Shown here piece by piece: positions 15,250-23,766 of a stretch of 33,231 nucleotides of DNA. Under the pieces are notes generated by a model. That model did no database searches. It saw only the letters and a program-made list of their open reading frames with translations, and was not told where the DNA came from. This stretch comes from Actinoplanes solisilvae (lineage in GTDB: Bacteria > Actinomycetota > Actinomycetes > Mycobacteriales > Micromonosporaceae). Each line of letters starts with the position of its first letter. The stretch's first letter is position 1. The stretch covers positions 1-33,231 of the forward strand of contig NZ_RJAC01000044.1 of assembly GCF_003999975.1 (NCBI RefSeq), read 5' to 3'. The translations under genes and the position numbers were made by a program.

Positions 15250-16431
15250 CTACTTCCAGCGCTGGGGGTAGCCGGGCAGGCCTGTGCAGCCGCACATCGC
15301 GTAGTGCAGCGGGGGCATCGCCGGGTCGAGGTAGTCGCCGAGGTTCTCCTGGGTGATCGTCGGCTGCGGCAGCTTCCACGGGTCGGAGACCGGCTTGCCG
15401 TCGAGGATCCGCAGCGCGGCGATGATCGGCGTACGCCACTGGTAGGTCGGATAGGTCGGCGCGATGGCCGTGAGCCCCTTGTCCTTCCACATCCGCAGGA
15501 AGTCGAGCTGGTCCTCGCCGTTGATCGGCGGCACGGGCTTGCCCGCGTCCTGGAACGCCTCGACCGCCGCCACCGCGACGGCGCCGGCATCCATCCAGAT
15601 CCCGTCGATCGTGCCGTGCCGCTGGAGGTAGTCGTCGACGATCTTCTTCGTCTTGGCCGGGTCGCCGTCGGTGAACTCGACCCCCACGACGTCCACCTTC
15701 GCGCGATCGAAGACGAGCTTCGCGGCCGACCAGCGGGTCTCCAGCACGTCGACCCCGGGCAGGATCCGCAGCGCGAGGACCTTGCCACCGGGTTTCATCT
15801 TCTGGGCCACGAACTCGGCCCCTACGTGACCGAATCCGTATCCGCCGATGGGGTTGATGTAGGTCACCGGGCACGTCGTCTCGACACCCCGGTCGAATAC
15901 GACGACGGGGATGCCGGTGCGGCACGCCGCCTCGACCGCCGGGGTCAGCGTCGCGGTGGTGTTGGGCGAAACGATGAGCGCGTCGCAGCCCTTGCCGAGC
16001 AGGTCGTTGATGTCGGCGATCTGTTTCTGATCCTTGCCCTCGGCATCGACGTGCACGAACTCGGAGATCTGGTCGCGGTGCGTCTCGACCTCGGCCTGCA
16101 TGGTCTTGAACCCGACCTGGCGCCACGGGTTGTTCAGCGCCGCGTTGGAGAAGCAGATCTTGTGCGGGCCCTTCTTCTTGAACTTGGTGGTCTCCACCAT
16201 CTTCGGGTTGAGCACCTGCTCCCACGGTTTGTCGGCCGGGCCCGTCGCGGTGGCGCCGAGCATCGCCAGCTCGGCGTCGTAATCGGCCTGCACGAAGAAC
16301 TTCGACTGCTCCCCGGTGCCCGCGCCGGTGGCGGACGGGGCGCCGGAGGGGCCGGTCGCCGGTTGGTCGGTGGAGCAGGCGGCAAGGGACAGCACGACAA
16401 GTGCGACTATCGAGGCTCTAGTACGTCGCAA
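15250..16431 (-). CDS. Sugar ABC transporter substrate-binding lipoprotein
   Basis: This 393-residue periplasmic-binding-protein-fold protein (Peripla_BP_4 type) has a lipoprotein signal peptide with lipobox LAAC, the lipidated residue being Cys19. A Ser/Thr/Gly/Pro linker follows. The core has ribose-binding-protein-like blocks: GPHKICFSNAALNNPW, GCDALIVSPN, GIPVVVFDRGV and TIDGIWMDAGA. It would sit on the outer face of the membrane and deliver sugar to the permeases. Start is TTG 16431 with AGGAGA 6 bp upstream, which also sits at the end of the preceding permease gene. In many such operons the binding protein comes first; here it follows the permeases. Confidence 0.92.
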   Translation of the reverse strand: MRRTRASIVALVVLSLAACSTDQPATGPSGAPSATGAGTGEQSKFFVQADYDAELAMLGATATGPADKPWEQVLNPKMVETTKFKKKGPHKICFSNAALNNPWRQVGFKTMQAEVETHRDQISEFVHVDAEGKDQKQIADINDLLGKGCDALIVSPNTTATLTPAVEAACRTGIPVVVFDRGVETTCPVTYINPIGGYGFGHVGAEFVAQKMKPGGKVLALRILPGVDVLETRWSAAKLVFDRAKVDVVGVEFTDGDPAKTKKIVDDYLQRHGTIDGIWMDAGAVAVAAVEAFQDAGKPVPPINGEDQLDFLRMWKDKGLTAIAPTYPTYQWRTPIIAALRILDGKPVSDPWKLPQPTITQENLGDYLDPAMPPLHYAMCGCTGLPGYPQRWK

Positions 16432-16441
16432 GATGTATCTC

Positions 16442-17419
16442 CTAATCAGAGGGTGAACGTGCGGCCGAGACGGCGACCGCGAGCAGGATGATGGCGCCCT
16501 GGACCGCCGGTCGGACGGTTCCGGAGACGCCCGAGAAGTTCATGAGGGCGAACAACAGCTCGAGGGTGAGCGCGCCGAGCATCGCGCCGAGGACCGCTCC
16601 GCGTCCGCCGCCCAGGGCGACACCACCGAGGACCACCGCGGTGATGGCGGAGAACTCCAGTCCGCTGCCGGCCTGGAACGACACACCGCTGTAGCCGCCC
16701 AGCAGGATCGCCGCCACCCCGGCCGCGACTCCACTGAGAACAAAAGCGATCGTCCGGGTACGCGCCACGCGCACCCCGCTGAGCTCGGCGGCCCGCGGGC
16801 TGTCGCCCACGGCGACCAGGGTGCGCCCGAAGTCGGACCGCATCAGCACGATGGCCAGCAGGGCGAGCACCAGCACGACGAGCAGCGCGTACGGCACCCG
16901 GCCGAACACCGGGACGTCCTCGAAAGCGCGCCGGCCGAATCGCCGGAACTGCTCCGACAACTCGCCCTTGGGGGAACCGTCCGACCAGAAGTACACCGCC
17001 CCGACCAGGATCAGCAGCATGCCGAGGGTGGTGATGAACGACGGCACCCGCAGCCACGTGGTGATCACCCCGTTGACCAGGCCCACGAACGCCGACGAGA
17101 CGATCACGAGGGCCACCACGGGCCAGGTGCGGTCCGGCTCGCCGTCGATCAGCCGGGCGGCGATCACCACCTGCGCCGTGACCAGCGAGCCGACCGACAG
17201 ATCGAACTCACCGGAGACGATGACGAAGTACTGACCGGCGGCGAGCAGGATGATCGGGGCCGAGCGGCCGAGGAACGACATCAGCGACCCCGGGGCGAGG
17301 AAGCCGGGTTGCCGGATCGCGACCAGGATCAGCAGTACCCCGAGGATCACCAGGATCGGCAGCAGTCCCCCGGCGCGTACCCGGGGCAGACGCCGCAGCA
17401 GTGTGTCCCCCGTCGTCAT
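16442..17419 (-). CDS. Sugar ABC transporter permease (RbsC-like), second
   Basis: This 325-residue integral membrane protein of the BPD_transp_2 (ribose/xylose/galactose permease) family contains the characteristic SGEFDLSVGSLV segment and the GDSPRAAELSGV loop that contacts the ATPase. About 8-10 membrane segments are expected. Its ATG overlaps the stop of the preceding permease gene (ATGA, 17416-17419), so the two are translationally coupled and probably form a heterodimer. The lipoprotein gene starts 10 bp after its stop. Confidence 0.93.
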   Translation of the reverse strand: MTTGDTLLRRLPRVRAGGLLPILVILGVLLILVAIRQPGFLAPGSLMSFLGRSAPIILLAAGQYFVIVSGEFDLSVGSLVTAQVVIAARLIDGEPDRTWPVVALVIVSSAFVGLVNGVITTWLRVPSFITTLGMLLILVGAVYFWSDGSPKGELSEQFRRFGRRAFEDVPVFGRVPYALLVVLVLALLAIVLMRSDFGRTLVAVGDSPRAAELSGVRVARTRTIAFVLSGVAAGVAAILLGGYSGVSFQAGSGLEFSAITAVVLGGVALGGGRGAVLGAMLGALTLELLFALMNFSGVSGTVRPAVQGAIILLAVAVSAARSPSD

Positions 17420-18390
17420 GACCGGCCTTTCCGTATGGTGCGGCGGGCGTAGACGGCGACCGCGGCGATGATGATCACGCCTCGGACCACCTGCTTGGCG
17501 AACGAGTCGACCTCGAGCTGGTTGAAGATGGCGTCGATGCTGGCCAGCAGAAGCACGCCGCCGACCGTGCCGGCGACGCCACCGCGGCCACCGGCGAGCG
17601 CGGTGCCACCGATCACCACCGCGGCGATGGACTCAAGGTCGTAGATTCCCTCGGTGCCCACTCGCGGCGCACCGGAACCGAGGCGGGCAGCGAGATACAC
17701 GCCGGCGAGCCCCGCGCACAGGGAGCACAGCACGTGGGCGGTGACCAGCACGCGCTGGTTGCGGACGCCGGAGAGCCGGGCGACCTCGGCATCCCCGCCG
17801 ACGGCGAGGAGGTGGTGACCGAAACGGGTGCGGTTGAGGGCCAGCCCGGCGGCCACCGCCGCCACGAGCAGCAGCAGGAACGACACCGGCACCGGTCCGA
17901 TTCGCTGGTAGCCGAGGCTCTGCACGAGACTGGGCGAGGTGGCCCCGGCCGGCCCGTCGTAGTTGCTGTCCAGGTAGCCCTTGAGCAGCAGGCCGACGCC
18001 GAGGGTGGCGATGAACGCGTTGATCCGGAACCGCGCGATGAGCAGGCCGTTGAGCAGCCCGATGCCGGCGCTGACGGCGAGCGCCAGCAGAACGCCCGGC
18101 ACCAGAGCCGTGTCGCTGCCGTTCATCGTCTCGGCCGCGACGAGGGTGCTGAGGCTGACCACGTAGGCCACCGACAGGTCGAGCGAACCACCGAGGATCA
18201 CGAGGGTCTGGCCGACGGCGACGAGTCCCAGACCGGCGGCGACGTGCAACAGGCTAACCATCGTGGCCTGGTTGAACAACGCGCCGCCGCGCAGCATCAC
18301 GACGAGCCAGCCGATCGCGACGGTGAGGACCAGGGCCAGATACACGCCCGGTACGGGCCGCCGGGCCGCCAGCAGCGACTGGGCGCTCAC
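17416..18390 (-). CDS. Sugar ABC transporter permease (RbsC-like), first
   Basis: This 324-residue BPD_transp_2 permease has the family segments ILGGSLDLSVAYVV and the ATPase-contact loop GGDAEVARLSGV. It starts in a GTGA overlap with the stop of the ATPase gene (18387-18390) and overlaps the next permease by four bases. Two non-identical permeases next to each other indicate a heterodimeric channel, as in several actinobacterial sugar importers. The transported sugar is not predictable from sequence. Confidence 0.93.
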   Translation of the reverse strand: MSAQSLLAARRPVPGVYLALVLTVAIGWLVVMLRGGALFNQATMVSLLHVAAGLGLVAVGQTLVILGGSLDLSVAYVVSLSTLVAAETMNGSDTALVPGVLLALAVSAGIGLLNGLLIARFRINAFIATLGVGLLLKGYLDSNYDGPAGATSPSLVQSLGYQRIGPVPVSFLLLLVAAVAAGLALNRTRFGHHLLAVGGDAEVARLSGVRNQRVLVTAHVLCSLCAGLAGVYLAARLGSGAPRVGTEGIYDLESIAAVVIGGTALAGGRGGVAGTVGGVLLLASIDAIFNQLEVDSFAKQVVRGVIIIAAVAVYARRTIRKGRS

Positions 18391-19889
18391 GTGACCGCCC
18401 CGACCGCGAGGGCGACGACGTCCGCCTCGGACGCACCGGCGGGCAGCTCGCCGGCGATGCGGCCCTCGCGCATGACGACGATCCGGTCGCTCATCCCGAG
18501 CAGCTCTGGCAGGTCGGACGAGATCATCAGAACCGCCGCCCCGTCACGGGCGAGGCGGCGGACGACGTCGTGGATGGCCGACGTCGCGCCCACGTCGATG
18601 CCCCGGGTCGGCTCGTCGAAAAGCATGACGCGCGGGCCGAGCGCCAGCCACCGGGCGAGCACCACCTTCTGCTGGTTGCCGCCGGACAGGAAGCGGATCT
18701 CCTGGTCGACGCCGGCGCTGCGCACGTCCACGGCGCCGAGCAGATCCCGCATCCGCGCCGTACGGGCTGACCGGCCGGACCACGAGCCGCCGATCGCCCG
18801 GCCGGCGAGCAACGCGTTGTCGAGCACCGACTGGCGGGCGACGATGCCCTCGCCCTTGCGGTCCTCGCTGACGTACGCGATGCCCGCCCGCATCGCGGCC
18901 CGCGGCGAGACCACTCGGACCGGCTTGCCGTCCAGGTCAACCTGGCCGGTGGTGAACGGCGCGACGCCGAAGAGAGCCCGGGCGAGCGCGGACCGTCCCG
19001 AGCCCTGGAGGCCGCCGACCCCGACGACCTCGCCGGCCCGCAGCCGCAGATCGACGTCATGCAGCTTGCGGTTGCCGCCGCCGCGGACAGTGAGCAGGAC
19101 CGGCCCGACATCGGCGGGAGCGGCCCGGCCGGGGTAGTAGCCCGACAGGTCCCGGCCGACCATGTGCCGTACCAGCTCGTCCGTAGTGGTCTGGGCGGTC
19201 CGCACTGTCGTCACCCGCCTGCCGTCCTTCAAGACGGTGATGCGCTCCGACAGGTCGAAGACCTCGGCCAGACGGTGCGAAACGTAGAGCAGCCCGATGC
19301 CCTGGTCCCGGAGCCGTCGCACGAGGGCGTAGAGGAGCTCGACCTCGTGGTCGGCCAGCGCCGCCGTGGGCTCGTCCATGATGAGCAGCCGGGCGTCGAG
19401 GGCGAGCGCCTTGGCGATCTCGACCACCTGACGCTGGGCGATGCCGAGCCGGCCGACCGGCGCGTCCACCGGCATCGGGCCCGCGCCCATCGAGGCGAGC
19501 AGCGCCGAGGTGCGGGCGAGCATCTCGCGCCGGTCGACCAGACCCCGGCGTACCGGCTCGTGTCCTAGATAGACGTTCTCCGCGACCGTGCGATCCGGCA
19601 GCAGGGTGAACTCCTGATGGATGATCCCGATTCCGGCGCGCCGGGCTTCCCGCGGCCCCCGGAACGTCCGTGTCTCGCCGGCGAACACGACGCTGCCCTC
19701 GTCAGGCGCGTACCCACCGGAAATGATCTTCATAAGGGTCGACTTGCCCGCGCCGTTCTCCCCGACGACGGCGTGCACCTCACCGGGCGCCACGTCGAGA
19801 TCGACCCCGTCGAGGACCCGTACCCCTAGAAACGACTTGCCGACGGCCCGCAGAGCCAGCAAGGGCGAACTCTCACTCGAAGTAGTCAT
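18387..19889 (-). CDS. Sugar ABC transporter ATPase with two nucleotide-binding domains
   Basis: The 500-residue protein is of RbsA/MglA type with tandem ABC domains. The first has Walker A GENGAGKST (43-51), signature LGIAQRQVVEIAKAL and Walker B LLIMDEPTAAL. The second has a variant Walker A GLQGSGRS, signature LSGGNQQKV and Walker B MLFDEPTRGID. The degenerate second P-loop is normal for the family. The ATG at 19889 has no Shine-Dalgarno; a -10 TATGCA seven bases upstream suggests a leaderless mRNA. It is the first gene of the minus-strand importer operon and diverges from the secreted ThuA-GSDH gene. Confidence 0.95.
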   Translation of the reverse strand: MTTSSESSPLLALRAVGKSFLGVRVLDGVDLDVAPGEVHAVVGENGAGKSTLMKIISGGYAPDEGSVVFAGETRTFRGPREARRAGIGIIHQEFTLLPDRTVAENVYLGHEPVRRGLVDRREMLARTSALLASMGAGPMPVDAPVGRLGIAQRQVVEIAKALALDARLLIMDEPTAALADHEVELLYALVRRLRDQGIGLLYVSHRLAEVFDLSERITVLKDGRRVTTVRTAQTTTDELVRHMVGRDLSGYYPGRAAPADVGPVLLTVRGGGNRKLHDVDLRLRAGEVVGVGGLQGSGRSALARALFGVAPFTTGQVDLDGKPVRVVSPRAAMRAGIAYVSEDRKGEGIVARQSVLDNALLAGRAIGGSWSGRSARTARMRDLLGAVDVRSAGVDQEIRFLSGGNQQKVVLARWLALGPRVMLFDEPTRGIDVGATSAIHDVVRRLARDGAAVLMISSDLPELLGMSDRIVVMREGRIAGELPAGASEADVVALAVGAVT

Positions 19890-19896
19890 CTACGAC

Positions 19897-19925
19897 TGCA
19901 TATGCATGCCGGGGATCGACGTCCA
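19897..19925 (-). promoter_or_regulatory. Predicted promoter of the sugar importer operon
   Basis: On the minus strand, -35 TGGACG (19920-19925) and -10 TATGCA (19897-19902) are separated by 17 bp. The start codon follows seven bases after the -10, consistent with a leaderless transcript. The -10 lies inside the perfect palindrome TGCATATGCA (19897-19906), a possible regulator site. Confidence 0.35.
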
Positions 19926-19942
19926 GCGATCGACCCTTGACA

Positions 19943-19957
19943 GTGAGTAAACATCAC
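19943..19957. promoter_or_regulatory. Candidate operator GTGA-N7-TCAC in divergent sugar region
   Basis: GTGA and TCAC are exact inverted arms around GTAAACA, in an AT-rich patch between the importer operon and the ThuA-GSDH gene. The arms are short, so chance occurrence is possible. Confidence 0.25.
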
Positions 19958-20109
19958 ACGTATGAAGATAGATGCTTCGAAATACTTCCGCAATCATCGT
20001 CTCGGACCAGAGGTGGCGTCCACAAAGCCTTCCGGAGCGCGCCATCCGGTCGCTGGACGCCTATCCGAGGGCGGAAGGGCATGAGTCCCCAGCGTTACAC
20101 CCGGATAAA

Positions 20110-20158
20110 TTGACACATCCCCATATCACAGTCAGTAACTTTCGGGTGAACGTTAACA
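20110..20158 (+). promoter_or_regulatory. Promoter and LacI-like operator of the ThuA-GSDH gene
   Basis: A consensus -35 TTGACA is at 20110-20115. The best -10 at 17 bp is CAGTAA (20133-20138), which is weak. TGAACGTTAACA at 20147-20158 lies just downstream, where a repressor would block transcription. It shares the ten bases AACGTTAACA with the perfect palindrome at 25451-25466. A LacI-family regulator is the likely reader, by analogy with carbohydrate operators of this shape. Confidence 0.5.
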
Positions 20159-20178
20159 ACCCTGACCAGGAGAGATGC

Positions 20179-23100
20179 ATGCGTCGCTCAACACTCACCG
20201 TAGGGGTGATCGCGGGCATGCTGCTCGCGCTCGCCCTTGTGGTCCCGGCATCGGCCGCCCCGGCCTTCCGCGCCCTGCTCTTCACCAAGACCACCGGTTA
20301 CCGTCACGACTCGATCGCCGCCGGCATCTCGATGTTCCAGCAGCAGGCCGCGGCCAACAACTTCGAGCTGGTCCAGAGCGAGGACGCCGGCGTCTTCACC
20401 ACGGCCAACCTCGCCACCTTCGACGTGCTCATCATGTTCCAGACCTCGGGCATGGTGTGGACGTCGGCCGCCCAGCGGCAGGCGGTGGAGGGTTACCTCG
20501 CCTCCGGCAAGGGCATCGTCGCCGTCCACAACGCCACCGACATGGGCATCGAAGGCGAATACCCGTGGTGGGACCAGACGATCAACGCCGGCGCGCATAT
20601 GCCGGAGCACTCCCCCGGCGTCCTGCAGGGCACCGCGATCGTGGCCGACAAGACGCATCCCTCCACCACCGGTCTGCCCGACCGCTGGGTCCGCAACGAG
20701 GAGTGGTACAACTTCGACCGCAACCCACGCGGCGACGTCCACGTCCTGGTGACCGCGGACGAACGGACCTACAACCCGGGCTCGCGCGCGATGGGCCCCG
20801 ATCACCCGATCTCCTGGTGCCGCAACGCCGCCGGTGGCCGGGTGTGGGCCACCGCGATGGGCCACGCCGCCGAGTCCTACAGCGAGACGAACTTTCGCAA
20901 CCACGTGCTGGGCGGGGTGAAGTGGGCCGCCGGCAACGCGCCCGGCGACTGCGGCGGGACCGTCTGGGGCAACTTCGAGAAACGCGCGCTGGACGACAAC
21001 ACCGCCGACCCAATGGCGCTGGCCGCCCTGCCGGACGGACGGGTCCTCTACGTCCAGCGCGGCGGACAGGTGAAGATCTTCAAGCCCACCACCAACAGCA
21101 CCGTCACGGCGGGAACGCTCAGCGTCTACACCGGCGGCGAGGACGGCCTCACCGGGGTGGCGCTCGACCCGAACTTCGCCGGCAACGGGTACGTGTACCT
21201 GTACCATTCGCCCGCGAGCAGCTCGACGGACGTGAACCGGGTCTCCCGCTTCACCCTCACCGGCGACACGCTGAACGTCGCCAGTGGGGTCACCGTCATC
21301 GACGTCCCGGCGTACCGGGACCGTACCTTCCCCGAGCCGGGACACACCGGCGGATACATCGAGTTCGGTCCGGACGGCAACCTTTACATCGGCACCGGCG
21401 ACGACACCCCGCCGAACCTCGACCCGAACTGGCAGGGGTACGCGCCGCTGGACTGGCGCAGCGGCAAGGCCAACCTCGACGCGGCCCGCACGGCCGGCAA
21501 CACCAACGACCTGCGGGGCAAGCTGCTGCGCATCCGGCCCCAGACCGGCGGCGGCTACACCGTGCCGTCGGGGAACCTCTACCCGGCGGGAACCGCGCAA
21601 ACCCGGCCGGAGATCTACGCGATGGGCTTCCGCAATCCCTTCCGCTTCTCCATCGACCCGGCCAACGGCTGGGTCTACCTGGCCGATTACGGACCCGACC
21701 GCAACCCGCCGACCACCAACCGGGGACCGGAAGGACTCGTCGAACTCAACGTGATCAAGGCCGCGGGCAACTACGGCTGGCCGTTCTGCCACGGCGACAA
21801 CCAGCCCTACGCCCCCTTCAACCCCGACACCGGCGTGGTCGGCGCCAAGTTCAACTGCTCGTCACCGGTCAACAACTCCCCCAACAACACCGGACTGACC
21901 AGCCTGCGACCGGTCGTCGCGCCGAACATGTGGTACGGCTACGGCACCTCACCGACCTTCCCGGAACTCGGCTCGGGCGGCTCCGCACCGATGGGCGGAC
22001 CGGTCTACCGCTACGACGCGGCCAACACCTCCGCGACGAAGTTCCCGCCCTACTACGACGGGGTTCACTTCTTCTACGAGTGGTCCCGCAACTACGTCAA
22101 GGAAGTGCACTTCGACTCCAGTACCGCGGTGACGCGTACCAACCCGTTCCTGCCGGGCGGGCAGTTCAACAAGCCGATGGACATGGAGTTCGGCCGGGAC
22201 GGTTCGCTCTACCTGCTCGAGTGGGGCACCAACTTCGGCGGCGGCAACAGCGACTCCGGGCTCTACCGGATCGACTACATCCAGGGTGGACGCTCGCCGA
22301 TCGCCAAGGCCACCGCGACGCCCACCAGTGGCACGGCGCCGCTGACGGTCCAGTTCAGCAGCGCGGGCACGGCCGACCCCGATCCCGGCAGCACGCTGAG
22401 CTACCAGTGGACGTTCGGTGACGGCACCACCTCCACGACCGCCAATCCCAGCCACGTCTACAGCCGCAACGGCAACTACGCCGCTCAGCTGAAGGTCACC
22501 GACAACTCCGGCAAGTCCGGCTTCGCCAACGTGGCGATCACGGTCGGCAACACCGCCCCGGTCGTCACCATCACCACCCCAGCCAGCGGCGGCATGCTGA
22601 ACTTCGGGGACAAGGTGTCGTACTCGGTCACCGTCACCGACCCGGGCGGCGCCGCGGTCGACTGTTCCAAGGTCATCGTCAATCCCGCCCTCGGGCACGA
22701 CGACCACGCGCACGAGACGACCGAATATCCGGGCTGCTCCGGCACCATCTCCACGGACCTGCTCGGCGGGCACCCCGACGGCGCCAACCTCTTCTACGTC
22801 CTCAACGCGCGGTACACCGACAACGGGGGCGAGGGCGGCGCGGCCCCGCTGACCGGCTACGGCCAGGCGATCCTGCAACCCAAGCACAAGCAGAGCGAGT
22901 ACTACTCCAGCCAGTCCGGGACCCGGGTCGTCGACCAGTCCGGCGCGGAGAGCACCAAACGCATCGGCGACATCTCCACCGGCGACTGGGTGGCCTTCAC
23001 CCCGATGAGCCTGGCCGGCATCTCCACGGTCAGCTATCGGGTCTCGTCCCCGTCGGGCGGTGGGTCGATCGAGCTGCGAGCCGGCTCGCCCACCGGCACC

Positions 23101-23715
23101 CTGCTCGCCACCACCACGGTGCCCAGCACCGGCGGCTGGGACAACTACCAGTCCACAGCACCGGTGAGCGTCACCGGCGGCGGCGGAACCCAGACGCTCT
23201 ACATGGTGTTCCGCAACGGCGGGTTCGACCTCGACTCGCACACCTTCGGCGGGAACGGCGTCGGGGTGCCGAGCGCCGGCGGCGTGGCCGGAAAGACCTG
23301 GACGCTCACCGCCGTGCACAGCGGCAAGCTGATGGACGTCAGCGGCGTCTCCACCGCCGACGGCGCCCAGATCAACCAGTGGGCAGCCACCGGCGGCACG
23401 AACCAGAGATGGCAGGCGGTGGACGCCGGCGGCGGCGCCGTCACGCTGAAAGCGGTGCACAGCGGCAAGTGCGCGGAAGTGATCGGCGGCTCCACGGCGG
23501 CGGGCGCATTCCTGCAACAGGCCACCTGCACCAGCGGCAACCAGCAGAAGTTCACCGCCGTGCCGACCGGGACGTCCGGTGTCTACAACGTACGCAGCGT
23601 GATGAGCGGGCTCTGCGTCGACGTCAACGGCGCGGCGACCACTGACGGGGCGCGGCTTCTGCAGTGGACCTGCCAGAACTCGGCGAACCAGCAGTGGCGG
23701 TTCACCCAGGTGTGA
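20179..23715 (+). CDS. Secreted ThuA - sugar dehydrogenase - PKD - CBM6 - lectin protein
   Basis: This 1178-residue exported multidomain protein has a signal peptide cleaved after ASA at residue 26. A ThuA domain (about 30-245) begins ALLFTKTTGYRHDS. A glucose/sorbosone-dehydrogenase (PQQ-type) beta-propeller (about 261-704) contains EDGLTGVALDPNF and YAMGFRNPFRFS. A PKD domain (about 707-792) includes YQWTFGDGTT. A linker domain carries LGHDDHAH (838-845), then a CBM6-like module (about 903-1025) and a ricin-type beta-trefoil (1039-1178). The start is ATG 20179 behind AGGAGAG; the open frame upstream lacks signal character. ThuA and GSDH in one secreted chain, plus two carbohydrate-binding modules, suggests oxidation and conversion of glycans outside the cell. 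The activity is inferred. Confidence 0.92.
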   Translation: MRRSTLTVGVIAGMLLALALVVPASAAPAFRALLFTKTTGYRHDSIAAGISMFQQQAAANNFELVQSEDAGVFTTANLATFDVLIMFQTSGMVWTSAAQRQAVEGYLASGKGIVAVHNATDMGIEGEYPWWDQTINAGAHMPEHSPGVLQGTAIVADKTHPSTTGLPDRWVRNEEWYNFDRNPRGDVHVLVTADERTYNPGSRAMGPDHPISWCRNAAGGRVWATAMGHAAESYSETNFRNHVLGGVKWAAGNAPGDCGGTVWGNFEKRALDDNTADPMALAALPDGRVLYVQRGGQVKIFKPTTNSTVTAGTLSVYTGGEDGLTGVALDPNFAGNGYVYLYHSPASSSTDVNRVSRFTLTGDTLNVASGVTVIDVPAYRDRTFPEPGHTGGYIEFGPDGNLYIGTGDDTPPNLDPNWQGYAPLDWRSGKANLDAARTAGNTNDLRGKLLRIRPQTGGGYTVPSGNLYPAGTAQTRPEIYAMGFRNPFRFSIDPANGWVYLADYGPDRNPPTTNRGPEGLVELNVIKAAGNYGWPFCHGDNQPYAPFNPDTGVVGAKFNCSSPVNNSPNNTGLTSLRPVVAPNMWYGYGTSPTFPELGSGGSAPMGGPVYRYDAANTSATKFPPYYDGVHFFYEWSRNYVKEVHFDSSTAVTRTNPFLPGGQFNKPMDMEFGRDGSLYLLEWGTNFGGGNSDSGLYRIDYIQGGRSPIAKATATPTSGTAPLTVQFSSAGTADPDPGSTLSYQWTFGDGTTSTTANPSHVYSRNGNYAAQLKVTDNSGKSGFANVAITVGNTAPVVTITTPASGGMLNFGDKVSYSVTVTDPGGAAVDCSKVIVNPALGHDDHAHETTEYPGCSGTISTDLLGGHPDGANLFYVLNARYTDNGGEGGAAPLTGYGQAILQPKHKQSEYYSSQSGTRVVDQSGAESTKRIGDISTGDWVAFTPMSLAGISTVSYRVSSPSGGGSIELRAGSPTGTLLATTTVPSTGGWDNYQSTAPVSVTGGGGTQTLYMVFRNGGFDLDSHTFGGNGVGVPSAGGVAGKTWTLTAVHSGKLMDVSGVSTADGAQINQWAATGGTNQRWQAVDAGGGAVTLKAVHSGKCAEVIGGSTAAGAFLQQATCTSGNQQKFTAVPTGTSGVYNVRSVMSGLCVDVNGAATTDGARLLQWTCQNSANQQWRFTQV

Positions 23716-23723
23716 CGAACGGA

Positions 23724-23752
23724 GGACGGGGCGGGTGTGACCCGCCCCGTCC
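23724..23752. terminator. Bidirectional terminator between convergent secreted-enzyme genes
   Basis: GGACGGGGCGGGT and ACCCGCCCCGTCC form a perfect 13-bp stem around GTG. It starts 8 bp after the plus-strand stop and lies 14 bp from the stop of the minus-strand GH5 gene. No T-run is present. Confidence 0.85.
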
Positions 23753-23766
23753 TGCGCGGCGGTCGG

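Noticed and set aside
20175..22421. Long plus-strand frame offset by one from the ThuA-GSDH gene
   Set aside because: It is an Arg/Gly/Pro-rich shadow of the real gene and shows no signal peptide or domain.
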